From contig CM059977.1 in assembly GCA_030490835.1 (NCBI GenBank), forward strand, positions 34,679,676-34,743,675: a stretch of DNA of 64,000 nucleotides, given 5' to 3'. How positions within the stretch are numbered: the first letter of the stretch is position 1; every line of letters begins with the position of its first letter. Made by a program: the position numbers and the translations under genes. Below, in pieces: positions 1-12,400 of the stretch. Under the pieces are notes generated by a model. It was not told the DNA's origin. It saw only the letters and a program-made list of their open reading frames with translations, and did not search any database. The DNA comes from Annona cherimola (taxonomy: Eukaryota; Streptophyta; Magnoliopsida; Magnoliales; Annonaceae).

Positions 1-3000
1 GAAGGGGGGCCGCAGGGAACAACCTCAGAGTCTCGTTGATGATGCCGTCGAGGTAGTGAAGATTGGGAAGATCCGACTCGTTGATTAGTCGACCGTGGCC
101 CACCTGGGCATCGATCTCTGACCTAGCTTTCTCCAGTTCATCAGGATGGTTGAGCAGCAGAGCCATGGCCCACTCTAGGGTCACTGCAGAAGTTTCTGTT
201 CCTGCGGGAATCAATGTCTGCTAAATGGCTAGAGCCAAGTTAGCTGATGGATATATATGTTGGAAATACATAACACGAATTTAAAAAGGTAATTTTAAAA
301 TGTACTCGTATGATTTGACCAGAATTGTAGGCAGGGTGCGCTTCCGGTTCATAAAATTCATGTTCCCTTCAGCTTTAGTTCTAACTCTACTTATAAAACT
401 TAAACTCTAATCTTACTTGTGAAAATCAAATTTAGTTTGAGTTTTGAATTAAATTTTTTTTATTTTATTTAAGAGTGACAAGTTTAAAATTTGATAGAGT
501 GTACAATACTGACAAATTACGTGAGCAAAAATAATTATGCATGGTCTAACTACATTTTTTAAAAATTTAATACAATATATTTCTAGAAAAAATTTAACTT
601 TTTAAAATAAGATATATGAAGAAAACTAATAAAATTAAAAGTAAATAATATAAATATAAAGGTAGACGTAAACGAGAATAATATAATTTATTTATAACAT
701 GATTGCAACAATGTAAGCATATATTCAAATATAAATGATATAAGAACTTAAATACAAAGAAATATTGTTCAAGTATTATGTATGTACTATATTTTATATT
801 AAAAATAAAAATACGAATTAGGCTTGAGTTTGCTTAAATCTTAGCCTTAATTCTATTTACAATTGGGTTACTGATGTTTGAGTTTTTCGGAGTTGGATTT
901 TAAAAAAGTAAATACTAACATGAAAATTTTTAAATTCTTTGGACCGGGTTTGTGCTCAATTACACCCAAGTTGCACCTCTGATTACAAGTGTACCACATG
1001 ATTTTAAAAACTATAAATCATCTTTATATAGTGAATACACCCTCAACTTTATGGCTCTATTACAAAGTGGTCGTAGTGTGAATATATTTGGAAATATATG
1101 CAAACTATGTGAAATAATATATAATTTAGAAAACTAAATAGACATATTCACGATATGATCAAATAGCACGGATATATTTATAAATTATTCTTTTCTATAA
1201 TTTTTAGATGCATATATATTTTTGAATTTTAAAATAAAAATTTTCATAATTATTTAAGTAATTTTTATAAGGTGCGGTTTGGATACCAATCAAACCAACC
1301 CTAATTTAGATTGGGTATGGTAAAAAAAAATTATCCTTTTATTTATTTGTAAATCGAGCTATCCTTTTTGTTAGAAACATAGTCATAGATGATGGGGGTG
1401 ATCGTTAAGATTAAAACTTTTTACTCTAAAATTTTTCATTTTTCATAACTATTTTATTTTTAATTTTCTTTTTCACTTTTTCCATTGCAATTATTCTATT
1501 TTTCAATCATTTATACATCATTACTTATACATATAAATAATTTAATTTAACTTTATTTACTTTACTCATCATCATTACCCATACCATATCACATCATTTT
1601 CTCACATTTCAAAAATTTTTACACAAAAAAGTTCCATAAAATTTTTTATCAATTCTCAAACACATCATAAAATAAAAAATTAAGTTTTTAAAAGTGCTAA
1701 ATGCAACTTTAGATACCGACATGGGTTCTTATACATGTGTGTTTGTTTTGAATAGTTGTGATATGGAACCTACCCTACCCATATTAGTGTTAGTTTGCGA
1801 TTCATGAATATCACACTCACCTAAAAATTACTTAAGTAATTCTAAAAATATTATTTTTTAAAATTCAAATGTCAATTTAAATGGATGTACTCAATCGGAT
1901 GTCACTTTTTTTATTTTTTATTTTAGCAACAAGGAAAGACAAACTGTTTTTTAATAATTACCACTCTACCCTACTTAGATGAGAAATGGCCTGCTAAGAT
2001 GACTATGATTAATGTAAAATGGTCTTCTCAAATCCCTTTTTTTGTTTTTTTTGACATATTTTTTATAAATATGTTAATCTAGTTATGTTTAATCTATAAA
2101 CCAAAATTTGCCATTTTTGAAAATGTATATATATTGATTTTTTATTTTTAAACACAGGAGTATCTAAGTTATTTAAAATGACTTAGATTTAGATGCCCCT
2201 ATATTTAAAAATAAAAAATAAATATATACACATCTCCAAAAATGGTAAAATTTAGTTTATAAATTAAACATAGCTAGATTAACATATTTATAAAAAAATT
2301 TCAAAAGATTTCTAACCGGTTTGAGAAGATCATATAACTCATGATTAATTACCGCTATAACGCCCTTGATGATTTCGTCTGTGTAGAAGCCTGGATCTTC
2401 CTGCTGCATCGATAGCATAACATCAATCAGCGTCTTGGCTGTCTCCCCACTATTGTTCTCCTCCATCGATTTCCTCTTCATCCGATGCTCTTCAATGATC
2501 CCTTGCATAAAAGCATCATTCGCATGCTGCAATGTCACCATCCTTTTCTCCCAACCTCCCAAATCAACCCATCTCAATCTCGGGAATGAATCTCCAAATA
2601 CGAATGCCCCGGTCACCACGAACAGCTCCCTGATAATCTCCCGCACCCTCTTTGCCTCCTCCACGTCCCCAACATCTTCGTCCTCGCCATGGTACCTCTT
2701 CCCCATTATCATCCTCGTAATCACGTTGAACGACAGCTCTTGGAACTTTTGTCTCAATTCCACTGTCAAAATTCATTTAATTTTGTCAGCAACTGTCATT
2801 AGCATGCAATCAAAGATGATAACTAAACACCATCTCTATCCCATCCTAATCCTGGACAGGCATACGTCGTCATTTTCAAACAATTTCTTTTACATAAATC
2901 CTTTTAGCGACCAAATTTTGGTTTTTTTTTTTTTTTTTTTTGTAAAAATTTTGGTTCTTGCAAGAAAATATAATTATAAAAAATTTCTTGTCGTGTTACG

Positions 3001-3823
3001 GTAATGAAATTCAATACTTTAGCAACCAAGAAATCATTATAAAATGTTACCTACTTTAAATATATGCAACAAAATATTTGGTTGGAACCAAATAATATTA
3101 ATAAATATATCTTAAATATATTTGGTTGCATAAGAAAAATAATGGCTGATGCTTTAATGTTAAACATTCTTCAACTAAATAAAAATTTGATTGCCGAAAT
3201 GTAGAAGCCAACAAACTACTGGATGGATGTTTGTCAGTCGGACATGCCAACTAGAATTTGCCACCACATTTCAACTTTTGCAACCAACTTTTGGTATCAA
3301 ATAAAGTTTGATTAGTTGTGGAGTAACCTTTGCCGGCATCTCTAACGAGCTTCCGGATCAAGGACTTGGCCTCATCATAGCGGACGGCTGAAAATTCTTG
3401 GGTTCGTGTGGTTGACAAGATCTCAAGGGAGGTGAGACGACGTAGATTCCGCCACAGAGGTCCATGGGGAGCAGACCCAAGAGCAGTGCAGTTGTAGCCA
3501 AGGATCACGTTGGACAGCATTCGGGGCCGGTTGGCGAAGAGGATGTCGTTCTTCGTGAAGCATTCTTCGACAGCCGACGGAGAGGAGACAACAAGGGTAG
3601 GGCGAGAGCCAAGACGGAGGAAGAAGACGGGGCCATATATGGAAGAGAGATGGGTAAGAAATCGATAGAGGGGTCTTTTGAGGAGATGGGCGTGGCCTAT
3701 TAGGGGAATAGATGGAGGGGCAGGGGGAAGGTTTGGACTGGTGGGTTTGGTATGGAGAAGACGTTTGGAGATCAGAAAGAGAGGCACTACCAAGAAGGGG
3801 AGTAGGTAGTAGAAGTCTTCCAT
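1..3823 (-). CDS. CYP81-type cytochrome P450, gene A (3' end outside window)
   Basis: Haem-thiolate monooxygenase of the plant A-type P450s, expected on the ER membrane with a cytochrome P450 reductase; the substrate cannot be told from sequence. Proposed exons on the minus strand: exon 1 3823-3328 (496 nt), exon 2 2762-2353 (410 nt), exon 3 from 217 to beyond position 1. Exon 1 encodes an N-terminal membrane anchor (residues about 3-22), a proline-rich hinge ([12 protein letters not shown]) and the helix-C WRNLRR motif. Exon 2 ends in DEIIKGVIA. Exon 3 starts [10 protein letters not shown], the I-helix oxygen-binding motif, and reaches [11 protein letters not shown] (ExxR). The haem-binding loop lies left of the window. 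Intron 1 is phase 1 (donor G|GTTACT, acceptor TTTTGACAG) and joins to give KVELRQKF. Intron 2 is phase 0 (GCG|GTAATT to TAGCAG|ACA), the position expected for A-type P450s. No stop or frameshift is seen in the visible exons. Tandem paralogue of gene B downstream in coordinates. Splice sites are inferred by eye. Confidence 0.88.
332..981. mobile_element. Diverged hAT-type MITE in gene A intron 2
   Basis: The ends CAGGGTGCGC and GTTGCACCTCTG are imperfect inverted repeats. The left interior matches that of the element at 4790-5495 (repeated blocks around TTATAAAACTTAAACTCTAA, also GTGAAAATC). Possible 8-bp flanks ATTGTAGG and ATTACAAG agree at only 5 of 8 positions, so this is an old copy or the ends are slightly off. 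Confidence 0.5.
1395..1675. mobile_element. Tourist-like MITE remnant in gene A intron 2
   Basis: Matches the family seen at 11844-12126: AAAACTTTTTACTCTAAAAT near one end, an AT-rich middle with CATCATTACCCATACCAT, and TTCTCAAACACATCAT at the other end. The termini are degraded. It explains part of the length of intron 2. Confidence 0.45.
2021..2331. mobile_element. Long-TIR fold-back MITE next to the splice donor of gene A intron 2
   Basis: Starts GGTCTTCTCAAA and ends TTTGAGAAGATC. The interior is symmetrical, with TTTAATCTATAAACCAAAAT on the left and the complementary TTTAGTTTATAAATTAAAC on the right, and CCATTTTTGAAAATG opposite CTCCAAAAATGG. Member of a family with copies at about 5885, 13985, 32830, 45684 and 46290. 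On the gene strand it begins 21 nt into intron 2. It has no counterpart next to the same exon in gene B. Confidence 0.6.
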
Positions 3824-3875
3824 TTTTCAACAATTGTGTCTTTTGCATTGCAATATTCTTTGTTTTATTACTTGC

Positions 3876-3883
3876 TTATATAA
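3876..3883 (-). promoter_or_regulatory. Putative TATA box of P450 gene A
   Basis: TTATATAA, self-complementary, lies 53-60 bp upstream of the ATG at 3823. The surrounding block, including TGCATTGCAATATTC and GCTTATATAAGC, is conserved upstream of gene B at the same distance, which supports a shared core promoter. The transcription start is inferred to be about 30 bp further on, giving a short leader. Confidence 0.5.
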
Positions 3884-4789
3884 GCAGCAGATATTTTGTT
3901 TCGTAGCGAGTTTAACTAGGTAGTGATGTGTATTGTATGGGATCTTACGCACATTTCTGTCGGCATCTGTATTAAAAAAAAAAAAACAAAAAACAAAATT
4001 CTAAATGATGTGTTGTCCACGCAAAAATAAAATAGGAAAAACAGAAGAGCGAAAGAGAGAAGAGAATATCATATTGGATGAACCTCTCTTTATCATTACA
4101 TCTTACTTAACATTAGAGCATTCAACATAAACTACTCTCTAAAATCAACTCCTAGTCGAAAGCACAATGCTTGCATAGCATTCAACAATGCGTACTAACG
4201 GAAACCCAAAACTATGCCATAATCTCCATCCAGTAAAAATTGAATGACTCGCATGCAATTAAAGAACGTGTTACTCATCAAGCTTTAAAAAGAGGACCAA
4301 ACACCCATAAAAAAGGACCAAACTTATTGGACGATAGAGGTTTTTGAGATGATTGTGTAAGATACATATACTTTTAATTAGCTAGCTAGCTAATGGTCTC
4401 TATTCCGAGGTGGTGGTTGCACCAATATCAATTTCCAAGGCTAAAACATGTTAACTCTTATTAAACGTATTTTCTTTGGAAATCATGCACTTGTACGGTT
4501 TGGACGGTTATTTCGATATGCCAACCTCGACTTCATCACTATTCCTTAAAGACAAGTGCATCCTTTGCCGAAATCCTTTTTTAAATAATTTTGGAAGATG
4601 CTTTTAACTTTTTCTCTTGATTCAAAGTTGGGTAAATGCGTCATCCAAAGTTAGTGTCATGATAAAAAAAATAAAAAAACGTGAAAAGAAAATCTGAAAA
4701 GTTGGAAGATGTCTAATTTTCTCCCATAATTTCGGCATATTCGGTTGGCCGGTCGGCTATACCTGGGGTTTGGTCTGGGGCGTAACACA

Positions 4790-5495
4790 TAGGGTGCAAC
4801 TCGGGCTCATGAAATTCGGGTTCATCTTGACCATAACCCTATTTATAAAACATCAACCCTAATCCTAACCCTAACCCTATTTGTAAAACCTGAACCCTAA
4901 CCCTATTTTTGAAAATCGGGTTCGGGCTGAGTTTCGAGTTGGAATTTATGTTGATGAATTTACATTTTATTTAAAAGCGATAAGTTTAGAATTTCATATG
5001 AATAAATAATAATAACAAATTATGTAGGTAAACATAATAATATATAATCAAACTACATATTTTTTTAAAAATAGTAATGTAAAGAATATTTCTAGAAAAA
5101 AATTAACATCAAAACTAAGATAAAGAAAAAATAATAATAAGTGTAAAAATGAATGATAGAAATAAAAGATAAATATAAATGAAATAATATACTTTATTTA
5201 CAATAAAATTACAATATGCCAAATATGTATTCAAATATAGATATAATAACATAAAATATGAAGAATATAAAAAAATATTGTTTAAATATTATGTATATAA
5301 TATATTTTATAATAAATATAAAATGAAAAATCGGGCTCGGGTTCTTCGGGTTCGGGTTCATTTGAACCCTAACCCTATCATATTTACAAATCGGGTTCCT
5401 TGGGTTTGGGTTATAAAAAATCAAGTTTCAACACTGCCCAAAATTGGGTTCGGCGGGCCGGATTTGGGCTCAACCCGGCCCAAGTTGCACCCCTA
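4790..5495. mobile_element. hAT-type MITE with 8-bp target-site duplication, upstream of gene A
   Basis: 706-bp element with ends TAGGGTGCAACTCGGGC and GCCCAAGTTGCACCCCTA (inverted repeats with one indel and one mismatch). It is flanked by GTAACACA (4782-4789) and GTGACACA (5496-5503), an 8-bp duplication with one mismatch, as expected for hAT transposition. The interior has interspersed CCCTAACCCTA and CGGGTTCGGGTT blocks and an AT-rich core; no transposase is present. The gene B upstream region continues through the matching point (about 13855) without it. Confidence 0.75.
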
Positions 5496-5884
5496 GTGAC
5501 ACACTCATGTCCAGTTTTGGTCAATCCGTGTAACATGGCCGTACACGAAAAACTTCAAAGTGAACCGGGTTCCAATAAAGCCGAAACCATTTTTCGATGA
5601 TATATCAATAAAAATTTTTTTTGGGTCCATGAGTACTTTTTGATATCCGGCATGCCTAAGCTCATTGCATTTGGTAAAATTTGTAACTGGTTGGTTGATG
5701 AAAATGTCGGGAATAGAATCAATATGACAGGAACAAAATGGATTGATTAGAATATGAATAAAAAATGAATAATATGGTACATCGATAATTAATGAGATTG
5801 AAGTTTTGCACTCCATTCCATTCTCAACTTATGAGACGGTATATAAGAAAAAATAAAAAAATAAAAGAAATATAGAAAATTAAA

Positions 5885-6235
5885 TATGAGGAATGATACT
5901 ATTAGCCTGGGCCTAAGCAAATTGCTTACTTAGTCCAACTTAAAAATATATTTAAAATATTTTTTTATTTTTTTCTTCATACACTTGTTTATTTAAGTGT
6001 ATTTAACATATAAATTAAGTTTTTCCATTTTTGGATATGTATATATTTTTTTTTTAGGTCTTTAAATATCCCCTAAGTTTAAAAATTTCGAAAATTAAAT
6101 ACGCATCTCCAAAACTGACAAAACCTGATTTATGTGTTAAATACATTTAGATAAACAAGTATATGAAAAAAAAATTAAAAAATATTTTAAGTGAATTTTT
6201 TGAGGCGAGATCATTTCTTATTAAATAATGCACTA
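5885..6235. mobile_element. Long-TIR fold-back MITE between gene B 3' end and gene A upstream region
   Basis: Same family as 2021-2331: CCATTTTTGGATATGTATAT on the left and CATCTCCAAAACTGACAAAA on the right around an AT-rich centre near 6070. The outer ends (AGGAATGATAC and GATCATTTCTTA) are imperfectly complementary. It ends about 180 bp downstream of the gene B stop codon. Confidence 0.5.
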
Positions 6236-6414
6236 AAATTGAATAACCAGTTGCAACAATGACCATCTTAGATTTCATTATGATTTCACAAGGGAATGAG
6301 ACAAGCTTGAGTAGCTAGGGTTACGAAGCACAGCTGAGAACTAATTCTAACAAACCTACTAGATAATTGCAGTACAAAATAAATCAGCTTCCTAAATTCC
6401 ATTATTTTCATCCT

Positions 6415-9400
6415 TCAAAGTTGGGAAAGAACATCCATCATGAGCTCACGTGGCTTCATCACGGCCACCAATGGCTTGGCCATGGGCATGCTGATCCCTT
6501 CTCCTTCACTCATATCCACCATCTCTTTCCCAACTCTCTCCCACTCAAAGCATTGTATGAGAAGACCCAAACCCAGACCCACTTCTTTCATGGCCAGACC
6601 CATTCCAGGGCAAGCCCTCCTACCGTGTCCGAACGGTATGAACTTGAACCCATCCTTCTCTCCATCTCCACTGTTGAATCTCTCAGGCTTAAAGCTTAGA
6701 GGATCTGACCACACCTCCGGGTCTCTCTGGATGGCCCACGCATTCACCAACAGCATTGTGCCACGCGGCACGTGGAAGCCTCCTACTGTGCAATCCTCTG
6801 ATGACTCATGTGGGACCAAGAGGGGGGCCGCAGGGAACAACCTCAGTGTCTCATTGATGATGCTGTGGAGGTATTGAAGGTTGGGGAGATCTGATTCGTT
6901 GATTATTCGACCGTGGCCTACCTGGGCATCGATTTCTGACCTGGCTTTCTCCAGTGCATCAGGATGGTTGAGCAGCAGTGCCATGGCCCACTCTAGGGTC
7001 ACTGCTGATGTTTCTGTTCCGGCTGGAATCAATGTCTGCCAAATGGCAAGAGCCAAGTTAGCTGATGGATATATACGGGCTGGCTTCTGTGAAACTTTTT
7101 TTTTTTAACCTGCTTCATATTTAAAATCTCGATGGTTGATAGAAAATTCATTCCATCCATTACATTTAGAATCATTTATAATATCTTTGGAAACCCTTTT
7201 ATTTGTTTTGTTTCACTATATATGTGTCTCATTTATAAATTTGTAAAATTAATGTAACAAAATAGTTAATACTAAAATATCAATTTTAAATGGTTATATA
7301 AAAGTGATTTTCTGTAACTATCTCTATTTTTTAAATGTTGATGATTTATATAAAATTCGATCTATTCATTGTATTTGATATTATTTGTCTAGCTAGGAGA
7401 TACGTGTATGCACCGAATTTACTTAAAAATAAGTACGTTCATGTGTAGATTAAAAAAATGTTTATATCCATTCTCGCATGTATTAGAATGTAATAATATT
7501 TGATGAGATCATTTATCCACTTAGTAATGATATTTGAAATAGTTTAGATATTGAAAATACTACTTAAAATTTAATATTTTGTATTAAATCGTTTTATTAC
7601 ATTACTTTTGCACATTTATATATGGAGTCTATAGACAGTAATACTAAACAAATAAAAGAATTTTCACAATAACAATAATAATAATAATACTAAATGTAAT
7701 AGATGGAGTAGATTTTTCATCAAATATTAAGAAATTAAAAATGAAAGAGATTATATAGAAGATAAGTTTCGTAAAAGTAGCCCTGATTTGTAAATATACC
7801 CACGACCCCATGATACCATTGCTTCATCAAAGTGCTATCATGGCATGGGTATATTTACAAATATATGAAAATTATGTAATATCCAAATTCGAAAACTAAG
7901 AAGTTATATTTGCAAGATATGATCAAATTGTGGAGGTATATTTGCAAATTGTGATGTTTATAATTTTTAGATATTTGTACATATTTTTTCAAATTTTAAA
8001 ATTAGTAAGTTTTCAGAATTATTTAAGTAATTTTAGGTGTGTAACTTGCATAGAATACTCATAAGGCTGATCCTAATATGGATAAGATAAGAAATTACCT
8101 TTTCTTTGTTTATAAATTAAGGTATCTTTTTTGTTTATGTGATTATCTTATCTTTTTTTTGGTTAAAAACCCCAATGGTAAAAAATTTAATTCACTTAAT
8201 AAAAGAATTTTTTGTAAATATGTCTATAAAGTTTAATCAATATTGCATCCACATACCTAAGTTCGCCAATATTGTAAATACACCTACAAAGTTTGTATGA
8301 AATTACGAGCATGTCTCTTCCGTTATGAATTTTTTGTAAAATGACAATAACACCTTTTAAGCCAAGTTATACACTTGTAATTTTTCTTTGTAGATATATT
8401 TACTATTTTATTATTTTTTATATTTTTATATATTATTATTTTAGATTTTTTTGCAAATATGCTTGTAATATTTGAAAAAATTATAAGTGTATCACTTAAC
8501 TTAAAAGACATTATTATCATTTTACAAAAAATTGTAATGACATCATAACGGAAGGATCATACTCACAATTTTATACAAACTTTGTAGGCGTATTTGCAAT
8601 ATTGTCAAACTTAGGGATATAGATGCAATATTGGTTAAATATTGTACACATATTTGCAAATACACTTACATTGTTATGGCTCCATCAAAATTTTGTCATG
8701 ACGTGGATATATTTATAAATATATGAAAATTAGGTGAGGGTTATATATAATTTCAAAAACTGAGTATATTAGCAATAGATCAAACTAGAAGTATAGTTGT
8801 AAAAATTTGTTTGTTGAATTTTTATATATTTTTTGAATTTCAAAAAAATAATTTTAAAGTTATCTAAGTAAATTTTAGAAGTGCAAATTTGGTAGAGTAT
8901 CCCTATATACCCACAGAATTGGCCGTAATTTAGGTAATGTCGGATTCATTTTATGAGTAACCGCAACTAGCGTAGATGGGTACCCATATGAATATGTTGC
9001 ATTCGATACTCAAAATCATGTACGGTCAAACTACGTGGCGACTAAATAGTGTCGGGAAGATTGAAATTTTTGTTGACGTGCGAGCAGGCTATATTTTCTT
9101 TAAAATGTAATGTTAGAATCATATAGATCTATTAGCTTTGCAAAATGTACTCTATAAGTATATGAAATTATATTTCAATGCATGCATTTTATAACATTGC
9201 AAGTAGGTCCTACAAGTTTCGAACTTCTAAAAAATAAATCCTACACATGATATTTGTGAATACTACAACAAAATTTTTAAAACGCACTAACTAATTTGGT
9301 TGTATTTGATTTGCAGCAAAATAAACTGATTGCACATGGGTTCTTGCATTAAAAAATATATTAATTTAAAATTTTTTTATTACATATAAAGTGTGTTTGT

Positions 9401-12400
9401 TTGAAGAGAATAAAAAATAGAAAATTCAAATGCAAAAGTTAACATCACAACCACTCTGCTTTTTTTTTTTTTTTTTTTTACTTATATATATATATATATA
9501 TTTCATTTCTCATATCTTTTCAATCATTTTTTTTATATTTTTCCACACAACTCTTCCATCTATTTTTTAATTTATTTTTACTTTACCCCTGTAATATTTA
9601 TTCCATTCCTATTCTCCTCCCACAAACACGCCTGATGTTATTATATCCAGGGATTTCTATTTAACAACAAATATTGTGAAGGGTTGGTTGCAAATGTTTT
9701 TAGTTGGTTGCATTTGCAAATAATTTTAAAGTTTTAGTTGGAACAATTTTAGAGTTCGGCAAACATGCCTTTAGTAGATTTCGTAGAGGAGAGATTTTTG
9801 CAAACCGTGCAAGTCTAAACGGGTTTATAGAAATGGAACCCATTTAGCAGATTTAATAAAAGAGAATTTTTTTTTTTATTTATTAATTATTGCTATACCC
9901 AGTCACTTTGGTGGGGAAATGACTTATGAAGATACTGAGATTAGTTACCGCTATAACTCCCTTAATGATTTCGTCTGTGTAGAAGTCCGGATCCTCTTGA
10001 TGCATCGATAGCATAACATCAATCAGCGTCTTCGCTGTACCTCCACCAATTTTCTCCTCCATTGATTTCGTCCTGATCCGATGCTCTGCAATTATCCCTC
10101 GCATAAAATCATCATTCGCTTGCTGTAATTTCACCATCCTTTTCTCCCAACCTCCCAAATCAATCCATCTCAAACTCGGAAATGCATCTCCCAGTACAGC
10201 TGCCCCGCTCACCACGAACAGCTCCCTGATAATTTCCCGCACCCTTTTTGCCTCCCCCACGTCCCCCACATCTTCATCCTCCCCGTGGTATCTCTTCCCC
10301 ATCAGCATCCTCGTCATCACGTTGAACAACAGCTCTTGGAACTTTGGCCTCAATTCCACTGTCAAAATTCATTTCATTTTTTAGCAACTAATTAGCATGC
10401 AATAAAAAATAATAACTAGATATTTCATATATTTCCTGTAATGGTGATTATTAATTGTGGTAGCCTATTATAAGCAATAAAATTTTATTTGATCACATAA
10501 TTAATCTGTGCACTAAGCGTTTGCAATGAATGTTTTTATTCGGTTGCCAAAGTGCATATGTCAGAATTTTCACCCAGTTTCTTTTCAATCGATCTTTTTT
10601 AACAACCCCATTTTGGATATTTGCAACAAATATATAATTATAAAAAATAATTTTGTCTTGGAGCGGTAACAAAAATTCAATTTTGCATCAACCAAATAAT
10701 CGTTATAAAAGTACCTTCTTTAGATATATTTTATATATTTGTCAAAACGAAAAAGCATTGATTAATTACAAACGCCTCCTGCAGATCTTAATTAATTAGG
10801 TGATTAAATAAAAGTTTGGTTGTTATAATAACCCACCGAAATTGATAATCATTAAAGGGTATTTTCAAATCAAATAGTGGAATGAGATGATAATGCGATA
10901 AGGAGATGTTATTACAAAATGTTGTTTTGTATTAAAATTTGAGAAAGTAGATTGATAATGGGAAAGTTGCAGAAAGATTGCGAAAATTTGTATGACAAAG
11001 GAGAAAAATAAGTTATTACGTATTGGGATGGGGAAATTTTATTTTGGAATTGGGAAATTCTATCTCGTTGTTATCCCATTCTCATCCCAATCTTAATCAT
11101 GAATAGGCCTTTTATGTCAACATTCCCAACAAATTTCATTTCAGTAAATCCACTTAGCAACCAAATTTTAGTTTTTGCAAATAAATATAATTATAAAAAG
11201 GGGTTGCTTCTATGAAATCTTTTTCTATGTAACTCTCTTTATTTTCGACATCTAGATGTTTGTTGAAGAATCCACTTTATCTATTGTGTTTATCATCATT
11301 TATATTATTATGAAAACCTTTTTATTTGTTTAATATCCCTACATATGTCCCCATATACAAATATGTAAAATCAATGTAATAAAATAATTTAATTTTAAAT
11401 GTTAACTTTTAAGTGGTATTTTCAATGTCTAAACCATCTAAAATATCATTACTACATGGATAAATGGTTTTATAAAGTGTTACTACATTCCAATATATAT
11501 GTGAATAAATCTAAGAATTTTTCATAATTTACTCATGAATATACTTGTTTTTGAGCAAATGTGGCCTATGCATATATCTAATTTGGATGGAATCTGATTT
11601 CATAACTAAACAAATGATGTTAAATATAATGAATGAATTGAATTTTTTTATCAAGCATCAAAATCTTAAAATTTGAGGGGGTTACATAGAATTGTTTCTA
11701 TTTAAGAGGGCCCGATAAAGAATTTCTTGTCATGTTGCAGTAAAAAATTAATTGCACAATAACCAAAAAATCATTATTAAAATTACATACCTTAAATATA
11801 TGTGACCAATTATTTGGTTGGAATCAAAAGTAAATAATAAAGGTGTGTTTGGATAATAATAAACCTCTTGGAAGTTTTTGTAATAATGTTTAAAATGGGA
11901 GAAAATTTTGTGATATAGTAGAGTTAATGATGATGACTACAAATAATAAAGTTAAGATAGACGAGTTAGTTATATGAGTAGTTACGTAGTATATGAGTAG
12001 TTACGTAGAAATGATTAGAAAATAAGAAGTTGAATAGAAAGATGTGAAAAATAATTTAAAAAATAGGATAGTTATGGAGAGAAAAAAATTTTGATTGAAA
12101 AGTTTTAGGTGTAGCCAAACATGCCCTTATATATATTATAAATATGTTCAGGTGCAAAAGAAAATTAATGAATGCATGCACTAGTGTAAAGCTTGCTTTT
12201 GCAACCAAATAAAAATTTGATTGCCAAAATATAGAAGCCAACATGTTTTAAGGATGTTTGCTAGTTAATGTCATGTTGGACATGCCGCCAGAATTTGCCA
12301 TCAAATTTCAACCTTTTGCAACCAATTTTTTTGAGGAGATTTTGCAACCAATTTTGTTGTCAAATAAATTTGAATCGGTGTGGAGCAACCTTCGCCGGCA

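Noticed and set aside
221..223. In-frame TAG just before [10 protein letters not shown] in gene A, where gene B has TGG
   Set aside because: It lies inside intron 2: the acceptor CAG follows it and splicing to DEIIKGVIA restores the normal spacing to AGTETS, so it is not a nonsense mutation.
2763..2769. Possible start codon for a separate short P450 (TTG ACA GTG)
   Set aside because: This is the intron 1 acceptor (TTTTGACAG) and the sequence is the middle exon of gene A; the same holds for 10359-10365 in gene B.
2435..3004. Open frames antisense to the P450 exons (also 3464-3906, 6367-6877, 12509-12892)
   Set aside because: Shadows of exons on the other strand; they have no recognisable domains.
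4855..4920. Telomere-like CCCTAACCCTA cluster as an interstitial telomere
   Set aside because: It is part of the body of the hAT-type MITE at 4790-5495 and repeats there in both orientations.
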